Part shown: positions 1-6,633 of the stretch, piece by piece
Position numbering within the stretch: the first letter of the stretch is position 1
Layout of the letters: each line of letters starts with the position of its first letter
NCBI RefSeq assembly: GCF_025791835.1
Contig: NZ_JAOXLP010000047.1
Location: forward strand, 1-19,200
Direction of reading: 5' to 3'
DNA from: Roseomonas xinghualingensis
GTDB lineage: Bacteria; Pseudomonadota; Alphaproteobacteria; Acetobacterales; Acetobacteraceae
Length of the DNA stretch: 19,200 nucleotides
Notes under the pieces: model-generated
The model's input: the letters and a program-made list of their open reading frames with translations, nothing else
What the model was told of the DNA's origin: nothing
Database searches by the model: none
Position numbers and translations under genes: made by a program

Positions 1-78
1 GGCCGCGCGGCGCGAAAGCCCGCCCTCCACTGCCCTAACGACGCGGCTGCGAAGATCCTCCGATAAGGTCCGGCCCAT
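1..78 (-). CDS. IS630-family transposase, N-terminal fragment (runs off left edge)
   Basis: Reading leftward from an ATG at 78-76 gives MGRTLSEDLRSRVV and then a segment ending GGLSRRAA at base 1, the usual opening of IS630 transposases (helix-turn-helix of the DNA-binding domain). A good ribosome-binding site (GGGAGG) lies 9 nt before the ATG. Only 26 residues are visible, so the catalytic DDE domain cannot be judged. An ATG three bases further upstream on the same strand is in another frame and stops quickly. The assignment rests on recognising the N-terminal motif; the family call is fairly safe, intactness is unknown. Confidence 0.75.
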   Translation of the reverse strand, partial: MGRTLSEDLRSRVVRAVEGGLSRRAA

Positions 79-109
79 CCATGCTGGCCTCCCTACCAGC
101 CATCAGGGT

Positions 110-155
110 GAATCAGATCGTCGCCGCGTCGGGCAAGAATATTCGAATCAGATCG
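110..155. repeat. Direct repeat GAATCAGATCG x2 in the IS630 end
   Basis: The 11-mer GAATCAGATCG occurs at 110-120 and again at 145-155, a period of 35 bp, in the non-coding end of the IS630 element. This is seen directly. Subterminal repeats of this sort are typically transposase-binding sites, which is the inference here. Confidence 0.6.
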
Positions 156-168
156 CTCGGATCATGCT

Positions 169-666
169 CTAGTTCCTCTCCGCTCCTGCCATACTCCAGT
201 CCGGCGCGGCCAGGAGAGCAAGCAGTCGCGCCACCTCGATACGTTCCGTGGTCAGAACCGGATCCGGCCAGAGCATGTTGAGCGTGCCGACGCAGCTTCC
301 GCCCAGGATGATGGGAGCGTTCACGATACTGCGGAGGCCGAGGCCCAGGATCACGTCATGATCCGCGAAATGCTTGCGGATCGCTTCCTCGCCCTCACCC
401 TCGAAGCGCCGGGCCTCCAGCAGCACCTGCCGGCCCCATGCCGTGTCCCGCTTCGGCTTGCGCCCGCCGACCGGGTACTCGTTGGGACGGGAGCTGAAAA
501 GGCGCTGCACCGTCATTGTCGCCCTGTCGAAGACCATGGCGGTGCAGAGCTGCTGCCCGACCAGCTTGTGCCCAAGCTGGTCGGCGGCGCGGACCCTTGG
601 CAGCGGCCCATCCTGGCGGGCCGCCTCCTCAAAGGCCTCGATCAGGCTGCCCAGGAGATCAGGCAT
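169..666 (-). CDS. Small GAF-domain protein
   Basis: A 165-residue soluble protein that is essentially one GAF domain. Visible features are a helical N-terminus (MPDLLGSLIEAFEEA), a central segment with PNEYPVGGRKP, and a C-terminal strand pair around NAPIILGGSCVGTLNMLW, typical of GAF folds that bind small molecules. The start at 666 is preferred because its ATG overlaps the TGA of the upstream binding-protein gene (ATGCCTGA, 8-nt overlap), implying translational coupling; an upstream in-frame ATG at 717 would lie deep inside that gene. It is the third gene of a GntR-Bug-GAF operon, so it may sense the imported ligand or a derivative. That role is inference; no output domain is fused to it. 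Its TAG stop is formed from a TA dinucleotide plus the first base of the IS630 tip, so the native C-terminus may have been altered by a few residues. Domain call fairly sure, function unknown. Confidence 0.8.
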   Translation of the reverse strand: MPDLLGSLIEAFEEAARQDGPLPRVRAADQLGHKLVGQQLCTAMVFDRATMTVQRLFSSRPNEYPVGGRKPKRDTAWGRQVLLEARRFEGEGEEAIRKHFADHDVILGLGLRSIVNAPIILGGSCVGTLNMLWPDPVLTTERIEVARLLALLAAPDWSMAGAERN

Positions 667-1654
667 CGGACTTATCGATGCCCAGATCCTGGATGAGCTT
701 GCGCCACTTGGCCGCATCCGCGCGCAACTGACCGGCGAAGGCGGCAGGAGTTTCGTTCACGACCTCCACGCCGATCGCGGCCATCTTGTCTTTCACATCC
801 GGCAGCATCAGCGCCTTGTTGATCTCGCCGTTCAGCCGGTTCACCAGCGCTGGCGCCATGCCCTTCGGCCCCAGCGCGCCGTACCAGACCGCCATCTCGA
901 AGCCCGGCAGGCTTTCGTTCACCGTCGGCACCTGTGGCAACAGGTTGGAGCGTCGCCCCTCGGTTACCGCCAGCAGCTTCAGCCGGCCGTTGCGCACATG
1001 GTCCAGGGTCTGCGTGCCAGCGGAGAAGAAGAGCTGCGTCTGGCCGGCGACGGTATCCAGAGTTGCCGGCGCGCCGCCGCGATAGGGCACGTGCACCATG
1101 TCCAGCCCGGCCATCTGGGCGAACATCGCAGCGCACAGATGGTTCGTGGAGCCCTGGCCAGCCGAGGCATAGGCGATCTTGCCGGGGTTCGCCTTGGCAT
1201 AGGCGATGAACTCCGAGACTGTATTCGCCGGCACGGAGGGATGCACCACCATGGTATTCAGCACATAGGCCAGCAGAGCGATGGGCGTGAAATCCTCCAC
1301 GCCGTTGAAGGGCATGTTGCGGAACAGCGCATCGTTCATCGCATGCGTGCTCATCGTGGCGAAGAGCAGCGTGTGCCCGTCGGGTGCCGAGCGTGCGACA
1401 TAGGCAGAGCCGATATTGCCCGAGGCGCCGGACCGGTTCTCCACGATGAAGGGCTGGCCCAAGGAGGCGCGTAGCGGTTCCGCCAGCATGCGGCCGAGGA
1501 TGTCGGTCGATCCGCCCGGGGCCCATGGTACGATCACGCTGACGGGGCGGGTGGGATAGCTGTCCTGCGCGCGTGCGGTACGCGGCAACGCCGCCAGGGC
1601 GGGCGCGGCGAGAAGCGAGAGCGCCGTCCGGCGCGGAAGTGGGGATCGGGTCAT
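659..1654 (-). CDS. Bug-family tripartite tricarboxylate transporter substrate-binding protein (1)
   Basis: A 331-residue periplasmic solute-binding protein of the Bug/TctC family. It begins with a twin-arginine-containing signal peptide (PRRTALSLLAAPALAAL, cleavage expected after ARA), followed by YPTRPVSVIVPWAPGG, the strand and first ligand-binding loop of the family. Other family hallmarks are VENRSGASGNIG, APDGHTLL and HVPYRGGAPA. Length is normal. Its ATG overlaps the TGA of the GntR gene (ATGA, 1651-1654), and its own stop overlaps the GAF gene, so the three are one transcript. Bug proteins bind mono- or dicarboxylates, amino acids or nicotinate-type acids; the ligand cannot be read from sequence. 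No TctA or TctB membrane gene is nearby, so it is an orphan binding protein. The divergent GGT-like hydrolase suggests a gamma-glutamyl or N-acyl compound, which is an inference. Confidence 0.93.
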   Translation of the reverse strand: MTRSPLPRRTALSLLAAPALAALPRTARAQDSYPTRPVSVIVPWAPGGSTDILGRMLAEPLRASLGQPFIVENRSGASGNIGSAYVARSAPDGHTLLFATMSTHAMNDALFRNMPFNGVEDFTPIALLAYVLNTMVVHPSVPANTVSEFIAYAKANPGKIAYASAGQGSTNHLCAAMFAQMAGLDMVHVPYRGGAPATLDTVAGQTQLFFSAGTQTLDHVRNGRLKLLAVTEGRRSNLLPQVPTVNESLPGFEMAVWYGALGPKGMAPALVNRLNGEINKALMLPDVKDKMAAIGVEVVNETPAAFAGQLRADAAKWRKLIQDLGIDKSDA

Positions 1655-2418
1655 GGCCTGGATATCCTGCGAGGCGCGGTTCGTTCAGCAGATTTGACCG
1701 GGGTGGCGTGTCCGTCCGCGTCTTGGTCGCGCGGCTCCGGCATGTCGTTCCAGCCGGCTTCCTCGCTCTGGATGGCAAGGTGGACCGACTGGAGATGGGC
1801 GCGCATGACGCGCTGTGCAGCCGCCGCATCGCGCGCGGCGATGGCGGCGGAAATGGCCTGGTGCTCAAGCGCGGAGGCCTGGCGCATGGGCTTCGTGGTG
1901 ATGGCAGCGCGCAATCGGCCCCAATCGGTCAGTGCACGGCTTGCTTCGATCGCCTCAAAGGCAGCGAGAAGCAGCGGATTGTGGCAGGCGCGGGCGATGG
2001 CGCCGTGGAAGGCTCCGTCCCAGAGGCCCCAACTTTCCTGATCGCGTGTCTCAGCGCCGCGACCGGCGGAGCGGGCGATCTCAGCGATATCCGTAGCGGT
2101 CGCCTTGATCGCGGCCAGGGACGCCATGGCGGGCTCCAGCGTCATCCGCGCCTCCATGATCGCGAGCGGATGACTGGCCTTGGCAGCCGGCGTTGCGCGG
2201 CGGGCTGTGGCTGGCTTCGGTCCCATAAAGGTGCCCTGTCCCACCCCGCGCCATATCCGGCCCTGCAACTCCATCTCGCCCAGCGCCTCCCGCAGGGCGC
2301 GCCGACTGATGCCCAGCCGCGCGGTGAGCTGGCGCTCGGGAAGAAGGCGGTCGCCGGGCTTCAATCCCACCTCTTGCAGATGGGCCTCCAGCCGGTTGGC
2401 GGCGTCGTGGGCAGACAT
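1651..2418 (-). CDS. GntR-family transcriptional regulator, FCD (FadR-type) subfamily
   Basis: A 255-residue regulator. The N-terminal winged helix-turn-helix covers about residues 5-66, with the family pattern LKPGDRLLPERQLTARLG and SRRALREALGEMELQG. The C-terminal FCD effector domain (about 85-215) retains all four metal or ligand residues of the family, Asp114 and His118 in WDGAFH, His166 in EHQAI and His188 in RAHL. I chose the ATG at 2418 because AAAGG stands 5 nt upstream; a longer TTG-initiated reading to 2478 has no ribosome-binding site and adds residues not typical of the fold. The gene leads the operon with the Bug and GAF genes and is divergent from the GGT-like gene. The repeated ATTGGTT half-sites in the shared gap are the likely operator, so autoregulation and control of both arms are probable. 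Effector unknown, perhaps a carboxylate. Confidence 0.92.
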   Translation of the reverse strand: MSAHDAANRLEAHLQEVGLKPGDRLLPERQLTARLGISRRALREALGEMELQGRIWRGVGQGTFMGPKPATARRATPAAKASHPLAIMEARMTLEPAMASLAAIKATATDIAEIARSAGRGAETRDQESWGLWDGAFHGAIARACHNPLLLAAFEAIEASRALTDWGRLRAAITTKPMRQASALEHQAISAAIAARDAAAAQRVMRAHLQSVHLAIQSEEAGWNDMPEPRDQDADGHATPVKSAERTAPRRISRP

Positions 2419-2432
2419 GGGACCTTTGGTAA

Positions 2433-2439
2433 ATTGGTT
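2433..2439. promoter_or_regulatory. Extra ATTGGTT half-site near the GntR start
   Basis: A single ATTGGTT lies 15 bp upstream of the GntR start codon, identical to the half-sites of the main operator about 85 bp away. It could be an auxiliary site allowing looping or a roadblock for autoregulation. One 7-mer alone is weak evidence. Confidence 0.35.
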
Positions 2440-2517
2440 TTTGCTCTCGCACAAGATTGATGGGCTTTTTTGCCGCAACCCAGGGCGTTACAAGGGGAGA
2501 TCGTCGGAACACGGCGC

Positions 2518-2548
2518 ATTGGTTTTGGAACCAATTGTTATTGGTTCC
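2518..2548. promoter_or_regulatory. Probable GntR operator: three alternating ATTGGTT/AACCAAT half-sites
   Basis: ATTGGTT (2518-2524), AACCAAT (2529-2535) and ATTGGTT (2540-2546) are spaced exactly 11 bp start to start, forming two overlapping perfect inverted repeats with 4-nt spacers. The second is extended to 9 bp per arm (GGAACCAAT 2527-2535, ATTGGTTCC 2540-2548). The site lies between the divergent GntR and GGT-like genes, ending 19 nt before the latter's ATG. FadR-type GntR proteins bind TTGGT/ACCAA-like dyads, so this fits repression by the adjacent regulator. A TTGGAA-17-CATAAT promoter-like pair (2525-2530, 2548-2553) overlaps it, though it would leave a very short leader. Confidence 0.7.
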
Positions 2549-2567
2549 ATAATTGGGAGCTTCGAGC

Positions 2568-4349
2568 ATGTTCACCACCCGTCCGGAGATCCGCGGCACC
2601 TTCGGCGCGGTGGCCACCACGCACTGGCTTGCCAGTGCCGTCGGCATGTCGGTGCTTGAGCGAGGTGGGAACGCCTTCGACGCGGCTGTGGCATCGGGCT
2701 TCGTCCTGCAGATCGTGGAGCCCCATCTCAATGGCCCGGGCGGTGAGGTGCCGATCATCCTCAAGCGGCATGATGCGCCGGAGCCGGTGGTGATCTGTGG
2801 CCAGGGACCCTTTCCCATGGCCGCCACGCCGGAACGTTTCGCGGCGCTGGGCCTGAAGCAGGTTCCCGGTACGGGTCTCCTTCCATCGGTCGTGCCAGGT
2901 GCATTCGATGCATGGATGCTGCTGTTGCGCGACCACGGCAGCTGGAGCCCGCGTGCCGTGCTGGAGGCGGCGATCGGCTATGCCGAGGAGGGCTTCCCGG
3001 TCCTGCCCCGCGTCTCCGCCTCCATCCTTCCGGCCCGCGACTTCTTCCCGGCGGAATGGCCCACATCGGCGGAAGTGTGGATTCCCGGTGGCGAGGTGCC
3101 GCGCCCGCGCTCCCGCTTCCGCACGCCGGGCATCGCTGCGACCTACCGCCGCATCCTGGCCGAAGCCGAAGCCGCGGGCGGCGACCGCGAGCGCCAGATC
3201 GAGGCCGCGCGGAATGCCTTCTACCGTGGTTTCGTGGCCGAGGCGGTGGACCGCTTCTACCGGACGGCGGAGCTGATGGATTCGAGCGGCCGACGCCATG
3301 GCGGGCTGCTTCGGGCGGAGGATTTCGCACGTTACGAGGCGGGGGTGGAACGCACCGTCTCCCGCGACCATGCGGGCGTGACGGTCCATAAGACCGGACC
3401 CTGGGGGCAGGGGCCCGTCCTCCTCCAGACCCTGGCCCTGCTGGAAGGCTACGACATCGCGGGCATGGACCCGGCCGGTGAGCGGTTCGTGCACACGGTC
3501 GTGGAGTGCATGAAGCTTGCCTACGCCGATCGCGAGGTCTTCTACGGCGACCCCGACGCCTCGGAGATCCCGCTCGGCACACTGCTTTCCCGTGACTATG
3601 CCGATCGCCGCCGTGCCCTGGTCGGCGAGACGGCTTCTCTCGAACTGACCCCCAGCGACCTGCCCGGCGCTGCCGATGCCATGCGCCGCATCCTCTCCAT
3701 GGCGGGCGCCGAGACGCCGGTCGGCATCGGCTTCGGCGAGCCCACCTTTGCGCCATTGCCGGTGGAGTGGGGCGACACAGTGCATCTCGACGTGGTGGAC
3801 CGCTGGGGCAACATGGTCTCGGCCACGCCGTCCGGCGGCTGGCTCCAGTCATCCCCGGCCGTGCCCGGGCTTGGCTTCTCCATCTCGACGCGCGGCCAGA
3901 TGGGCTGGTTGAATGCGGGGCTGCCGAGTGACCTGCGCCCAGGAACCCGCCCGCGGACCACGCTTACCCCCACGCTCGTGACGCGGGATGGCGAGGCGAT
4001 CCTCGCCATGGGCACGCCGGGTGGCGACCAGCAGGACCAGTGGACCCTCGCGGTCCTGCTCCGGCGCCTGCATCACGGGCTGGACCTGCAAGCAGCCATC
4101 GACCTGCCGCTCTTCACCAGCAAGCACTTCCCGCAATCCTTCTACCCTCGCACCTTCGAGGCCGGGCGGCTGCTGGTCGAGGACCGGCTGGGCTCGGACG
4201 CCATCGCGGCGCTGGAGCGCCGCGGCCACCGCGTGACGGTAGAGGCTCCCTGGTCACTCGGCCGCGTCTGCGCGGTGGGGCGGGAGGACGGCTTCGTGAT
4301 CGCGGCGGCGACCCCGCGCCTCATGCAGGCCTATGCCATTGGCCGGTAG
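2568..4349 (+). CDS. Gamma-glutamyltransferase-family Ntn-hydrolase
   Basis: A 593-residue member of the GGT family, enzymes that self-cleave to expose an N-terminal threonine and then hydrolyse or transfer gamma-glutamyl (or in some members other acyl) groups. The N-terminal segment GAVATTHWLASAVGMSVLE and GGNAFDAAVA match the large-subunit start of the family. The predicted nucleophile is Thr404 in GDTVHLDVVDRWGNMVSAT, aligned with the TTHYSVVD motif of E. coli GGT. The glycine pair of the oxyanion region is in GTPGGDQQDQW, whereas the Ser-Ser pair that precedes it in E. coli GGT appears here as Thr-Thr in RTTLTPTLV. There is no signal peptide, so it should be cytoplasmic, unlike classical periplasmic GGT. 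Start: ATG 2568 with GGGAG 8 nt upstream; a TTG at 2553 lies before that site. It is divergent from GntR-Bug-GAF, suggesting hydrolysis of a compound taken up by that system. Family certain, substrate unknown. Confidence 0.9.
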   Translation: MFTTRPEIRGTFGAVATTHWLASAVGMSVLERGGNAFDAAVASGFVLQIVEPHLNGPGGEVPIILKRHDAPEPVVICGQGPFPMAATPERFAALGLKQVPGTGLLPSVVPGAFDAWMLLLRDHGSWSPRAVLEAAIGYAEEGFPVLPRVSASILPARDFFPAEWPTSAEVWIPGGEVPRPRSRFRTPGIAATYRRILAEAEAAGGDRERQIEAARNAFYRGFVAEAVDRFYRTAELMDSSGRRHGGLLRAEDFARYEAGVERTVSRDHAGVTVHKTGPWGQGPVLLQTLALLEGYDIAGMDPAGERFVHTVVECMKLAYADREVFYGDPDASEIPLGTLLSRDYADRRRALVGETASLELTPSDLPGAADAMRRILSMAGAETPVGIGFGEPTFAPLPVEWGDTVHLDVVDRWGNMVSATPSGGWLQSSPAVPGLGFSISTRGQMGWLNAGLPSDLRPGTRPRTTLTPTLVTRDGEAILAMGTPGGDQQDQWTLAVLLRRLHHGLDLQAAIDLPLFTSKHFPQSFYPRTFEAGRLLVEDRLGSDAIAALERRGHRVTVEAPWSLGRVCAVGREDGFVIAAATPRLMQAYAIGR

Positions 4350-4376
4350 GAATGAGCCGCGGCTGTCTGGGATAGC

Positions 4377-4407
4377 GGCCCGAGGCAAGATCATGGTGCC
4401 TCGGGCC
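4377..4407 (+). terminator. Strong hairpin after the GGT-like gene
   Basis: GGCCCGAGGCA (4377-4387) and TGCCTCGGGCC (4397-4407) form a perfect 11-bp stem with a 9-nt loop, 27 nt after the GGT-like stop codon. There is no U-tract on either side, so it may act as a processing or Rho-dependent terminator structure. The remaining gap to 4638 has no recognisable gene. Confidence 0.6.
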
Positions 4408-4576
4408 CAATACTGGCAGGTCAGCCGCAGCAGGCCGTGAGGCGGCTTCGGTGCCGGTGGAAGGGCCTCAAGGACAGCCAGGACATCTCCAAACGAAGGC
4501 GCAGGTCGGTAGCGCCCTCTGCGGCGGCTCCGCCGGAGCATCCGCATGGGACCAGATTCCAAAGGCAGTCCTGGGA

Positions 4577-4582
4577 TATAAT
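4577..4582 (+). promoter_or_regulatory. Possible -10 element of the monooxygenase gene
   Basis: A perfect TATAAT sits 56 nt before the monooxygenase start, in GC-rich surroundings where such a hexamer is uncommon by chance. The -35 region 17 bp upstream (CAGATT/AGATTC) is poor, so this is a weak call. Confidence 0.35.
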
Positions 4583-4638
4583 CCGGTAGGTTCGCGCACC
4601 AGGACGGGCCACGCCCCGAAGGCGCGGGAGGACGGCCG

Positions 4639-6207
4639 ATGCCTTATCCCCAGGTCCTTATCGTCGGGGCAGGCCCTACAGGCTTGGTGCTTGCCCTCTG
4701 GCTTGTCCGACTTGGCGTGCGCATCCGCATCATCGACAAGGCGGCAGAACCCGGCACCACCTCACGGGCAGTGGGCGTGCAGGCGCGTACACTCGAATTC
4801 TATGAGCAGCTGGGCTTGGCCGAGCCGGTGGTGGCACGCGGGACGAAGTTCACCGCGGCTAATCTTTGGGTCCGCGGCAGCAAGGTGGCGCGCGCTGACT
4901 TCGGCAAGATGGGCAAGGGCCTGAGCCCTTATCCCTACATGCTGATCTTCCCTCAGGACGAGCACGAACGCTTTCTGATCGCTCAACTCGAGCAAGAGGG
5001 CGTGACGGTCGAGCGCCGGACGGAACTGCTCGACTTTGAGGAGGGGCAGCGCGTGCAGGTGCGCTTGAAGCGGCCTGACGGAGATGAGGAGGTCTGTGAG
5101 GCGGACTACCTTGCCGGTTGTGACGGAGCCCGCTCGCAGCTGCGCCGGCTACTCGGCGTCGGCTTTCCCGGAGGCACCTACCAGCATCTCTTCTATGTCG
5201 CCGATGCACTGGGCAGCGGCCCCATCATGAATGGCGAGTTACATGTGGCGCTCGATGAAGCCGATTTTCTTGCGGCTTTCCCGATGAAAGACTCCGGGCA
5301 TGCGCGCCTCATCGGCATGGCCGAGGCATCCGGGGACGGGCAGGAGGCTCTCTCCTGGAGGGATATTGGCAAGCTGCTGCTGGGGCGGCTGGATACCGAA
5401 ATCAAGCGGGTGAGTTGGTTCTCGACCTATCACGTCCATCATCGCGTGGCGGATCGCTTCCGGCAGGGCCGGGCCTTCCTGTTGGGGGATGCGGCGCACA
5501 TCCACAGCCCCGTCGGTGGGCAAGGAATGAACACCGGCATCGCCGATGCCGTGAACCTTGCCTGGAAACTCGCGGCGGTGCTGCGGGGCCATGCCCCGGT
5601 CACGCTTCTTGACAGCTACGAGCCTGAGCGTATCGCCTTTGCCAAGCGCCTTGTAGCGACCACGGACAGAGTCTTCAGGCTGGTGACCAGCCCTGGCCGG
5701 ATTGCCCGCTTTGTCCGGGTCATCCTGGTGCCGCGCCTCTTCCCGATTCTGGCCCGTTCCCTGGCGTTCCGCCGCCTGATGTTCCGCACGGTCTCGCAAA
5801 CGATGATCCATTACCGTGCCAGCCCACTCAGTGAAGGACGCGCCGGACGCGTTCGAGGCGGCGACCGTCTGCCCTGGATCGTGGCCAACGTCTCATCAGG
5901 CGGCCAAGCTGACAATTTCGCCCCGCTGGCATCGCGCGACTGGCAGGTGCACGTCTATGGCAGCAAGCCTGGCCCGGCGCTCGTGGAGGCTTGCGGAAGG
6001 AAGAACCTGGCTCTCCACACTTTCGCCTGGTCTGCAGCCGCTCACCGGGCGGGCCTGTTGCAAGGAGCCACCTATCTGGTCCGCCCCGATGGCTATGTGG
6101 CCTTCGCGGATCCGGAAGCGAATCCGGCCAGGTTGATGCACTACCTTGACCGCCAGGGCCTGAACTCCCCTGTGCATGGCACGAATGCCTTGGCTTCAGA
6201 AGCGTGA
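4639..6207 (+). CDS. FAD-dependent aromatic-type monooxygenase (PheA/TfdB-like)
   Basis: A 522-residue group A flavoprotein hydroxylase, which uses NAD(P)H and O2 to hydroxylate aromatic or polyketide-like substrates. The Rossmann motif GAGPTG lies at residues 10-15. The DG motif that contacts both FAD and NAD(P)H is Asp162-Gly163 in AGCDGARSQ. The second FAD motif is Gly283-Asp284 in FLLGDAAHIHSPVGGQGMNT. Residues from about 410 form the thioredoxin-like C-terminal domain seen in phenol hydroxylase and TfdB relatives but without its redox cysteines. A hydrophobic, basic stretch (about 350-385) connects the domains. Start: ATG 4639 with GGGAGGA ending 6 nt upstream. It is followed, after a long gap, by an alpha/beta hydrolase on the same strand; ring hydroxylation and subsequent hydrolysis of a cleavage product would be a sensible pairing, but this is inference. 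Codon use looks less strictly GC-ending than that of the flanking operons. Confidence 0.9.
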   Translation: MPYPQVLIVGAGPTGLVLALWLVRLGVRIRIIDKAAEPGTTSRAVGVQARTLEFYEQLGLAEPVVARGTKFTAANLWVRGSKVARADFGKMGKGLSPYPYMLIFPQDEHERFLIAQLEQEGVTVERRTELLDFEEGQRVQVRLKRPDGDEEVCEADYLAGCDGARSQLRRLLGVGFPGGTYQHLFYVADALGSGPIMNGELHVALDEADFLAAFPMKDSGHARLIGMAEASGDGQEALSWRDIGKLLLGRLDTEIKRVSWFSTYHVHHRVADRFRQGRAFLLGDAAHIHSPVGGQGMNTGIADAVNLAWKLAAVLRGHAPVTLLDSYEPERIAFAKRLVATTDRVFRLVTSPGRIARFVRVILVPRLFPILARSLAFRRLMFRTVSQTMIHYRASPLSEGRAGRVRGGDRLPWIVANVSSGGQADNFAPLASRDWQVHVYGSKPGPALVEACGRKNLALHTFAWSAAAHRAGLLQGATYLVRPDGYVAFADPEANPARLMHYLDRQGLNSPVHGTNALASEA

Positions 6208-6248
6208 GCACCTTGCTTGTGGGACGAGGGGGAAGAAAGCTTTGGCTA

Positions 6249-6294
6249 AATCCCGTATCGCCGCTGCGACATGTGGTCACGCGGCAATGGGATT
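6249..6294 (+). terminator. Interrupted stem-loop downstream of the monooxygenase
   Basis: AATCCC (6249-6254) pairs with GGGATT (6289-6294), and inside them GCCGC (6260-6264) pairs with GCGGC (6281-6285), with a 16-nt loop. It starts 42 nt after the monooxygenase stop. There is no U-run, so a terminator role is tentative. Confidence 0.3.
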
Positions 6295-6580
6295 GGACTT
6301 TATCTGGCTGCTCGATCTCGGCGGTAAGCCTGTCTGGAAGCAGTCTTTCTGATGTGTGGCCGATTCGGCTTTTCAGCGGGGTGCGGAAGTGCTGCTTCAG
6401 CACAGCATGAAGAACCCTCCTGTCCATTCGGTAAGCAGCGCCTGTTCGCCCGCTGAAGTCCGCTGGAGATGCCTGATGGAAGCGGAAAGTGTCGGCCGTG
6501 TCCTGATCCGCAGAACGCGATCCTGCGCAGCCTCGGGCGACATGCGTACCGATGCGGGCGTGCGGAATTTCGGCGTGGTA

Positions 6581-6594
6581 CCCTGAGTTCAGGG
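6581..6594. promoter_or_regulatory. Dyad CCCTGA-GT-TCAGGG upstream of the hydrolase
   Basis: A perfect 6-bp inverted repeat around a 2-bp centre ends 39 bp before the alpha/beta hydrolase start. A 14-bp dyad this close to a start codon suits a dimeric repressor operator. No regulator gene is adjacent, so the partner is unknown. Confidence 0.35.
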
Positions 6595-6633
6595 CGACAA
6601 CAGGACGCGTCTCCCGGTTGAGGATCTCTCCGC

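Larger units (their letters stand above)
1..169 (-). mobile_element. End of an IS630-family insertion sequence (partial)
   Basis: The minus strand carries the first 26 codons of an IS630-type transposase, and the region between its start codon and position 169 looks like an IS end. The presumed tip reads GAGCATGATCC on the minus strand from 169 downward and sits directly next to a TA dinucleotide (170-171), the target that IS630/Tc1-mariner elements duplicate. Two copies of GAATCAGATCG (110-120 and 145-155) lie inside the end, as expected for subterminal transposase-binding repeats. The other end is outside the window, so the terminal inverted repeat cannot be confirmed here. Confidence 0.7.
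6208..6633 (+). other. Long gap with no recognisable gene
   Basis: About 425 bases between the monooxygenase and the alpha/beta hydrolase. Short open frames in all directions lack ribosome-binding sites and familiar motifs, and the base composition is less GC-rich than the coding neighbours. It contains an interrupted stem-loop at 6249-6294 and a tight dyad at 6581-6594. It probably holds the hydrolase promoter; a decayed gene cannot be excluded. Confidence 0.6.

Noticed and set aside
374..1474. Long plus-strand open frame antisense to the first Bug gene
   Set aside because: Shadow of a GC-rich gene; His/Arg/Gln-rich translation, no ribosome-binding site or familiar motif.
672..1868. 398-codon minus-strand frame across the GntR-Bug junction
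   Set aside because: Out-of-frame shadow; the overlapping Bug and GntR frames carry clear family motifs.
2419..2478. Upstream TTG start for the GntR gene
   Set aside because: No ribosome-binding site; ATG at 2418 has AAAGG at good spacing and fits the domain boundary.
2538..3785. 415-codon minus-strand frame opposite the GGT-like gene
   Set aside because: Antisense shadow of the well-supported GGT-like frame; no recognisable domain.
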